A stretch of DNA of 56,692 bases from Streptomyces yangpuensis (GTDB lineage: Bacteria > Actinomycetota > Actinomycetes > Streptomycetales > Streptomycetaceae), in contig NZ_LBMK01000007.1 in the NCBI RefSeq assembly GCF_001005295.1, positions 111,221-167,912 on the forward strand, given 5' to 3'. The position numbers and the translations under genes are program-made. Numbering within the stretch: the first letter of the stretch is position 1; every line of letters starts with the position of its first letter. Shown in pieces: positions 52,457 to 56,692 of this stretch. The notes beneath the pieces were generated by a model. It ran no database searches and had not been told where the DNA came from. It was given only the letters and a program-made list of their open reading frames with translations.

Positions 52457-53380
52457 ATGGCCACGATTCTGGGCCAGAACCAGTACGGCAAGGCAGAGAA
52501 CCGCGTCGTCAAGATCACGCGGGACGGCGACACCCACCACATCAAGGACCTGAACGTCTCGGTCGCCCTCTCCGGCGACATGGACGACGTCCACTACTCC
52601 GGCTCGAACGCCAACGTCCTGCCGACGGACACCACCAAGAACACGGTGTACGCGTTCGCCAAGGAGTACGGCATCGAGTCCGCCGAGCAGTTCGGCATCC
52701 ACCTGGCGCGCTGGTTCGTGAACAGCCAGGAGCCGATCCAGCGTGCGCGCATCCGGATCGAGGAGTACGCCTGGGACCGGATCGCCACGTCCGACGCCAA
52801 CTCCAGGTTCATCGGCGCCGACGAGGTGAAGCACTCCTTCGTCCGCCAGGGCCAGGAGACCCGCGTCACCCAGATCACCTACGACGGCCAGAACTGGGAG
52901 GTCATCTCCGGCCTCAAGGACCTGGTCGTCATGAACTCCACGAACTCCGAGTTCTGGGGTTACGTGAAGGACAAGTACACGACCCTCCAGGAGGCGTACG
53001 ACCGCATCCTGGCCACCCAGGTGTCGAGCCGCTGGCGCTTCAACTGGTCGGACGACGAGCAGCGGATGCCCAACTGGGAGAAGTCCTACGCCGAGACCCG
53101 CAAGCACATGCTGCAGGCCTTCGCGGAGACCTACTCCCTGTCGCTGCAGCAGACCCTCTACCAGATGGGTTCGCGCATCATCAACCACCGTTCGGAGATC
53201 GACGAGGTCCGCTTCTCGCTCCCGAACAAGCACCACTTCCTCGTCGACCTGGAGCCCTTCGGCCTCAAGAACGACAACGAGGTGTACTTCGCCGCGGACC
53301 GTCCGTACGGTCTGATCGAGGCCACGATCCTGCGGGACGGCGCCGACGCGCGCATCCCGGTGGACATGACCAACCTCTAG
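52457..53380 (+). CDS. uox: Urate oxidase (uricase)
   Basis: The 307-aa cofactor-free enzyme oxidises urate with O2 to 5-hydroxyisourate and H2O2. The catalytic Lys12 (QYGKAENRVVKI), Thr57-Asp58 (VLPTDTTKNT) and His in PNKHHFLVDL are present. It begins 2 nt after the HIU hydrolase stop. It is the H2O2 source that explains the shared promoter element with katA. Confidence 0.95.
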   Translation: MATILGQNQYGKAENRVVKITRDGDTHHIKDLNVSVALSGDMDDVHYSGSNANVLPTDTTKNTVYAFAKEYGIESAEQFGIHLARWFVNSQEPIQRARIRIEEYAWDRIATSDANSRFIGADEVKHSFVRQGQETRVTQITYDGQNWEVISGLKDLVVMNSTNSEFWGYVKDKYTTLQEAYDRILATQVSSRWRFNWSDDEQRMPNWEKSYAETRKHMLQAFAETYSLSLQQTLYQMGSRIINHRSEIDEVRFSLPNKHHFLVDLEPFGLKNDNEVYFAADRPYGLIEATILRDGADARIPVDMTNL

Positions 53381-53390
53381 AGCGCGGCAC

Positions 53391-53428
53391 GCGCGGCCCG
53401 GGGCACCGCAGTGGCCCCGGGACCGCGC
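53391..53428 (+). terminator. Terminator of the uricase operon
   Basis: GCGCGGCCCGGGGC pairs with GCCCCGGGACCGCGC around a short loop, with one bulged base, 10 nt after the uricase stop. Confidence 0.75.
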
Positions 53429-53571
53429 GACACGGCCCAACTTCCTGAATCGGCACCCGGACGCACCCCCTGGGGCGGCAGTACTGTCAGCTGCCAAGGC
53501 CCCGGCTCCGGCACTCAAATCCCCTGGGTCCTGCCGTGCCCGCACCGCCACTGAAAGCACGAGGAAGTCCC

Positions 53572-54972
53572 ATGGCAGCATCGGCAGCCCCTGACAGCGC
53601 CGTCCCGCGCATCGTCATCGAGAACTGCGCGATCGCGACCGTCGACGCCCATGACACCGAGTACGCCTCGGGCCACGTCGTCGTCGCAGGCAACAAGATC
53701 GAGTTCATCGGTGCGGGCAAGGCCCCCGAGAACCTCGAGAACGTGGTCCGCCGGATCGACGGCACCGGGCACCTCGTGACCCCCGGTCTGGTCAACACGC
53801 ACCACCACTTCTACCAGTGGATCACGCGTGGCATGGCCACCGACCACAACCTCTTCAACTGGCTCGTCGCGCTGTACCCGACGTGGGCCCGCATCGACGA
53901 GCAGATGACGTACACGGCCGCGCAGGGCTCCCTCGCCGCGATGGCCAAGGGCGGTGTGACCACCGCGATGGACCACCACTACGTCTTCCCCAAGGGCTCC
54001 GGCGACCTGTCCGGCTCGATCATCCGCGCCGCGTCCGAGATGGGCGTCCGCTTCACCCTCGCCCGCGGCTCCATGGACCGCAGCGAGAAGGACGGCGGCC
54101 TGCCCCCGGACCACGCCGTCGAGACCCTCGAAGGCGCGCTGGCCGACACCGAGGCGACCGTCAAGAAGTTCCACGACGCCTCCTTCGACTCGATGACCCA
54201 GGTCGCCGTGGCCCCCTGCTCCCCCTTCTCGGTCTCCACCGAGCTGCTGAAGCAGGGCGCGGAGCTGGCCCGCCGCCTCGGCGTGCGCATGCACACGCAC
54301 GGCAGCGAGACGGTCGAGGAGGAGAAGTTCTGCCACGAGCTCTTCGGCATGGGCCCGACCGACTACTTCGAGTCGACCGGCTGGCTCGGCGAGGACGTGT
54401 GGATGGCGCACAGCGTCCACATGAACGACTCCGACATCGCCGCGTTCGCCCGTACCAGGACCGGTGTGGCGCACTGCCCGTCCTCCAACGCCCGGCTGGC
54501 CGCCGGCATCGCCCGTGTCCCGGACATGCTCGCCGCCGGCGTACCGGTCGGCCTCGGCGTGGACGGCACCGCCTCCAACGAGTCCGGTGAGCTCCACACC
54601 GAGCTGCGCAACGCGCTGCTGATCAACCGTCTGAACCCGGTGCACCGCGAGGCCGCTCTCAACGCCCGCCAGGCCCTGCGCCTCGGTACGTACGGCGGCG
54701 CCCAGGTCCTCGGCCGCGCCGACAACATCGGTTCGCTGGAGGTCGGCAAGTGCGCCGACCTGGTCCTGTGGAACCTCAGCACCTTCCTGCACTCCTCGAT
54801 CGCCGACCCGGTGACCGCCCTGGTCTTCGGTGCGGCCGCCCCGGTGACGGCCTCGTTCGTCAACGGCAAGCAGATCGTCGAGAACAACCGGCTGCTCTTC
54901 GCCGACGAGGACGCCATCGCGGTGTCCACGCGGGAAGAGGCCCAGCGCCTCGCGCGGATCGCGCAGGCCTGA
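53572..54972 (+). CDS. 8-Oxoguanine / guanine deaminase-type amidohydrolase
   Basis: The 466-aa TRZ/ATZ-family amidohydrolase has the metal motif H77-H-H79 (GLVNTHHHFYQWITRGM), a later metal His in VRMHTHGSETVEEE, AHSVHMND and the metal Asp in LGVDGTASNESGE. The NTHHHF form is typical of proteins annotated as 8-oxoguanine deaminase. It would feed xanthine or urate into the adjacent pathway. ATG 53572 with GAGGAA upstream is preferred over an earlier ATG at 53536. Confidence 0.85.
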   Translation: MAASAAPDSAVPRIVIENCAIATVDAHDTEYASGHVVVAGNKIEFIGAGKAPENLENVVRRIDGTGHLVTPGLVNTHHHFYQWITRGMATDHNLFNWLVALYPTWARIDEQMTYTAAQGSLAAMAKGGVTTAMDHHYVFPKGSGDLSGSIIRAASEMGVRFTLARGSMDRSEKDGGLPPDHAVETLEGALADTEATVKKFHDASFDSMTQVAVAPCSPFSVSTELLKQGAELARRLGVRMHTHGSETVEEEKFCHELFGMGPTDYFESTGWLGEDVWMAHSVHMNDSDIAAFARTRTGVAHCPSSNARLAAGIARVPDMLAAGVPVGLGVDGTASNESGELHTELRNALLINRLNPVHREAALNARQALRLGTYGGAQVLGRADNIGSLEVGKCADLVLWNLSTFLHSSIADPVTALVFGAAAPVTASFVNGKQIVENNRLLFADEDAIAVSTREEAQRLARIAQA

Positions 54973-55277
54973 TCCCCCGGAGTCCGGCCGGGGGGGACGG
55001 CCCCCGGCCGGCGGCCGCGGACCCGAGCGGGGTCCGTGGGCAGCCGTTCCCCGGGTGGCGCCAGAGGATTTCCGAAGGCGCCCCCCGGGGGCGGTGACTC
55101 GTGCCACCGGCGCCACGGCGCATCGCGGAAGCGGCGATTGGGCGAATCGTTTCTGCACCCCTTGGGGCCAGTAGTCGCTCCACCCACAACTTCATACAGC
55201 GCTCGACTCGCACCGCTTTCGCACCACCTCCATGACACCCACGTCCCTGCCGACGTGTTACCCGACCGGAGGAAGCC
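54973..55277. other. Intergenic stretch before the permease gene
   Basis: 305 bp. The left end carries the terminator at 54984-55011. The right end has the permease ribosome binding site, CGGAGGAAG. I saw neither operator type (TTCCGT or TCAACA box) here and no clear promoter. Confidence 0.5.
54984..55011 (+). terminator. Terminator of the deaminase gene
   Basis: CCGGCCGGGGG (54984-54994) pairs with CCCCCGGCCGG (55001-55011). Confidence 0.75.
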
Positions 55278-56669
55278 GTGGCCAACCCGCCCAGGTTTCG
55301 CAAAGACGCAGTCGCAGTTCCGGAGGAGAAGCATCCGGTCGACGAGACCCTGCCTCCCCTGAAGATGTTCACCAGCGGCCTCCAGCACGTGGCCGCCATG
55401 TACGCGGGTGTCGTGGCCCCGCCCATGATCGTCGGCCCGGCGGTCGGCCTCTCCGCCACCGAGACCGCCTTCCTGATGGGCGCCTCGCTTTTCACCGCGG
55501 GCCTCGCCACCCTCCTGCAGACCCTCGGTTTCTGGAAGATCGGCGCCAAGCTCCCCTTCGTCAACGGCGTCTCCTTTGCCGGGGTGACCCCGATGATCGC
55601 CATAGGGAAGGGGGAGGGCGCGGACGCCCTCCCCGTCATCTTCGGCGCGATCATCGTCGCCGGAGCCATCGGCTTCGTCGCCGCCCCCTACTTCGGCAAG
55701 CTCGTCCGCTTCTTCCCGCCCGTCGTCACCGGCACGGTCATCACCCTCATCGGCGTCTCGCTCCTGCCCGTCGCCTTCAACTGGTCGCAGGGCGGCAACC
55801 GCACCGCCACCGACTACGGCTCGATGCAGAACATCGGCATGGCCGCCGTCACCCTGGTGATCGTCCTGCTCCTGCGCAGGTTCCTGCGCGGCTTCCTCCA
55901 GCAGATCTCCATCCTGCTCGGCCTGGTCGCGGGCACCCTGATCGCCCTTCCGCTGGGGATGACCAGCTTCGACGCCGTCAAGAACGCCTCGGTGATCGGC
56001 TTCCCCACCCCCTTCCACTTCGGCGCCCCGCAGTTCCAGATCGCCGCGATCGTCTCGATGTGCATCGTCATGCTCGTCTGCATGACCGAGTCCACCGCCG
56101 ACATCCTGGCGCTGGGCAAGATCGTCGGGCGGCCGGCGGACGAGGAGGCCATCGCGGGAGGCCTGCGCGCCGACACTCTCGGCAGCGCGGTCAGCCCGCT
56201 CTTCAACGGGTTCATGTGCAGCGCCTTCGCCCAGAACATCGGCCTGGTCGCCATGACCAAGGTGCGCAGCCGCTTCGTCGTCGCCGCGGGCGGCGGCATC
56301 CTCATCCTGCTGGGCCTCTGCCCGATGGCGGCCTCCGTGATCGGAGTGGTCCCGCTGCCCGTGCTCGGCGGCGCCGGCATCGTCCTGTTCGGCTCGGTGG
56401 CCGCCAGCGGCATCCAGACCCTGGCCGGCGCGGCCATGGAGAAGGGCGAGAACGCCCTGATCGTCGCCGCCTCCGTGGGCATCGGCCTGATCCCGATCGC
56501 GGCGCCGGACTTCTACCACGCCTTCCCCAAGGACCTGCTGGTCGTCCTGGACTCCGGCATCAGCACCGGCTGCGTGGTGGCCATCGTGCTGAACCTGGCC
56601 TTCAACCACCTCGGCGCCAGGAGGGGCGCGGCCTCGACGGCCGCACCCGAACCGGTCCCGGTCCACTGA
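55278..56669 (+). CDS. NCS2 purine (xanthine/urate) permease
   Basis: The 463-aa transporter of the nucleobase-cation symporter-2 family has about 12-14 hydrophobic segments. The QH motif (FTSGLQHVAAMYAGVVAPPM) and the signature AFAQNIGLVAMTKVRSR are present; FTESTAD-like MTESTADILALGK carries the substrate Glu. It should take up xanthine or urate with protons. It starts at GTG 55278. The protein ends before the window edge with a short Ala/Pro-rich tail. Confidence 0.9.
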   Translation: MANPPRFRKDAVAVPEEKHPVDETLPPLKMFTSGLQHVAAMYAGVVAPPMIVGPAVGLSATETAFLMGASLFTAGLATLLQTLGFWKIGAKLPFVNGVSFAGVTPMIAIGKGEGADALPVIFGAIIVAGAIGFVAAPYFGKLVRFFPPVVTGTVITLIGVSLLPVAFNWSQGGNRTATDYGSMQNIGMAAVTLVIVLLLRRFLRGFLQQISILLGLVAGTLIALPLGMTSFDAVKNASVIGFPTPFHFGAPQFQIAAIVSMCIVMLVCMTESTADILALGKIVGRPADEEAIAGGLRADTLGSAVSPLFNGFMCSAFAQNIGLVAMTKVRSRFVVAAGGGILILLGLCPMAASVIGVVPLPVLGGAGIVLFGSVAASGIQTLAGAAMEKGENALIVAASVGIGLIPIAAPDFYHAFPKDLLVVLDSGISTGCVVAIVLNLAFNHLGARRGAASTAAPEPVPVH

Positions 56670-56692
56670 CCGGCCCGGAAAGAACGAAGAAC

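Noticed and set aside
54990..55277. A TTCCGT or TCAACA operator before the purine permease
   Set aside because: No match to either box within the intergenic stretch, so the permease was not placed in these regulons.
54363..56666. A 767-codon minus-strand frame opposite the deaminase and permease genes
   Set aside because: It is a shadow of two well-supported genes. Its Asp/Gly/His/Arg-rich composition is that of a reverse-complement artefact.

Overview
The window is high-GC actinobacterial DNA and most resembles a Streptomyces chromosome. Signs of this are the strong G/C third-position bias, GTG and TTG starts, ATGA/GTGA gene overlaps, DUF families known from Streptomyces, and a purine/allantoin gene order like that of S. 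coelicolor. No rRNA, tRNA or CRISPR array was seen.

Left part (1-3118): a helix-turn-helix regulator with a small partner gene, a 151-bp imperfect palindrome, and a gene-poor stretch with a probable IS630-type transposase fragment and degenerate repeats. Next comes a complete operon (3119-18308) for a group 1h-like high-affinity [NiFe]-hydrogenase. It holds hypX, the small and large subunits, a NifU-like protein, three poorly characterised conserved proteins, a maturation protease, a tiny membrane peptide and hypABFCDE. Enzyme, CO/CN ligand synthesis, nickel insertion and C-terminal processing are thus all encoded together, probably for scavenging atmospheric H2 during starvation.

Middle part (18309-37892): a small acidic protein, a frameshifted ArsR remnant, a DUF5701-like protein, a PH-like protein, an F420-type oxidoreductase, two divergent leaderless metallopeptidases (M4, and M28 fused to a HAD-like domain), a GlxA-type regulator facing a saccharopine-dehydrogenase-like oxidoreductase, and two small membrane proteins. 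A four-gene Wadjet (jetABCD) anti-plasmid SMC operon follows on the minus strand.

Right part (38045-56692): an AlkZ-like DNA glycosylase, an acyl-CoA synthetase, a glutathione peroxidase and a zinc-ribbon/Mrr-like protein, then a purine-to-glycerate catabolic region. That region carries gcl, katA, glxR-hyi, the uricase operon (OHCU decarboxylase, HIU hydrolase, urate oxidase), a probable 8-oxoguanine/guanine deaminase and an NCS2 purine permease. It is interrupted by a Nudix/GntR module whose GntR gene is frameshifted. Two shared operator families link the catabolic genes. Tandem TTCCGT-type boxes 21 bp apart lie just downstream of the -10 of gcl, katA and hyi. A TCAACA-N3-TGTTGA box overlaps the -35 of both katA and the uricase operon, tying catalase to the H2O2-forming uricase.
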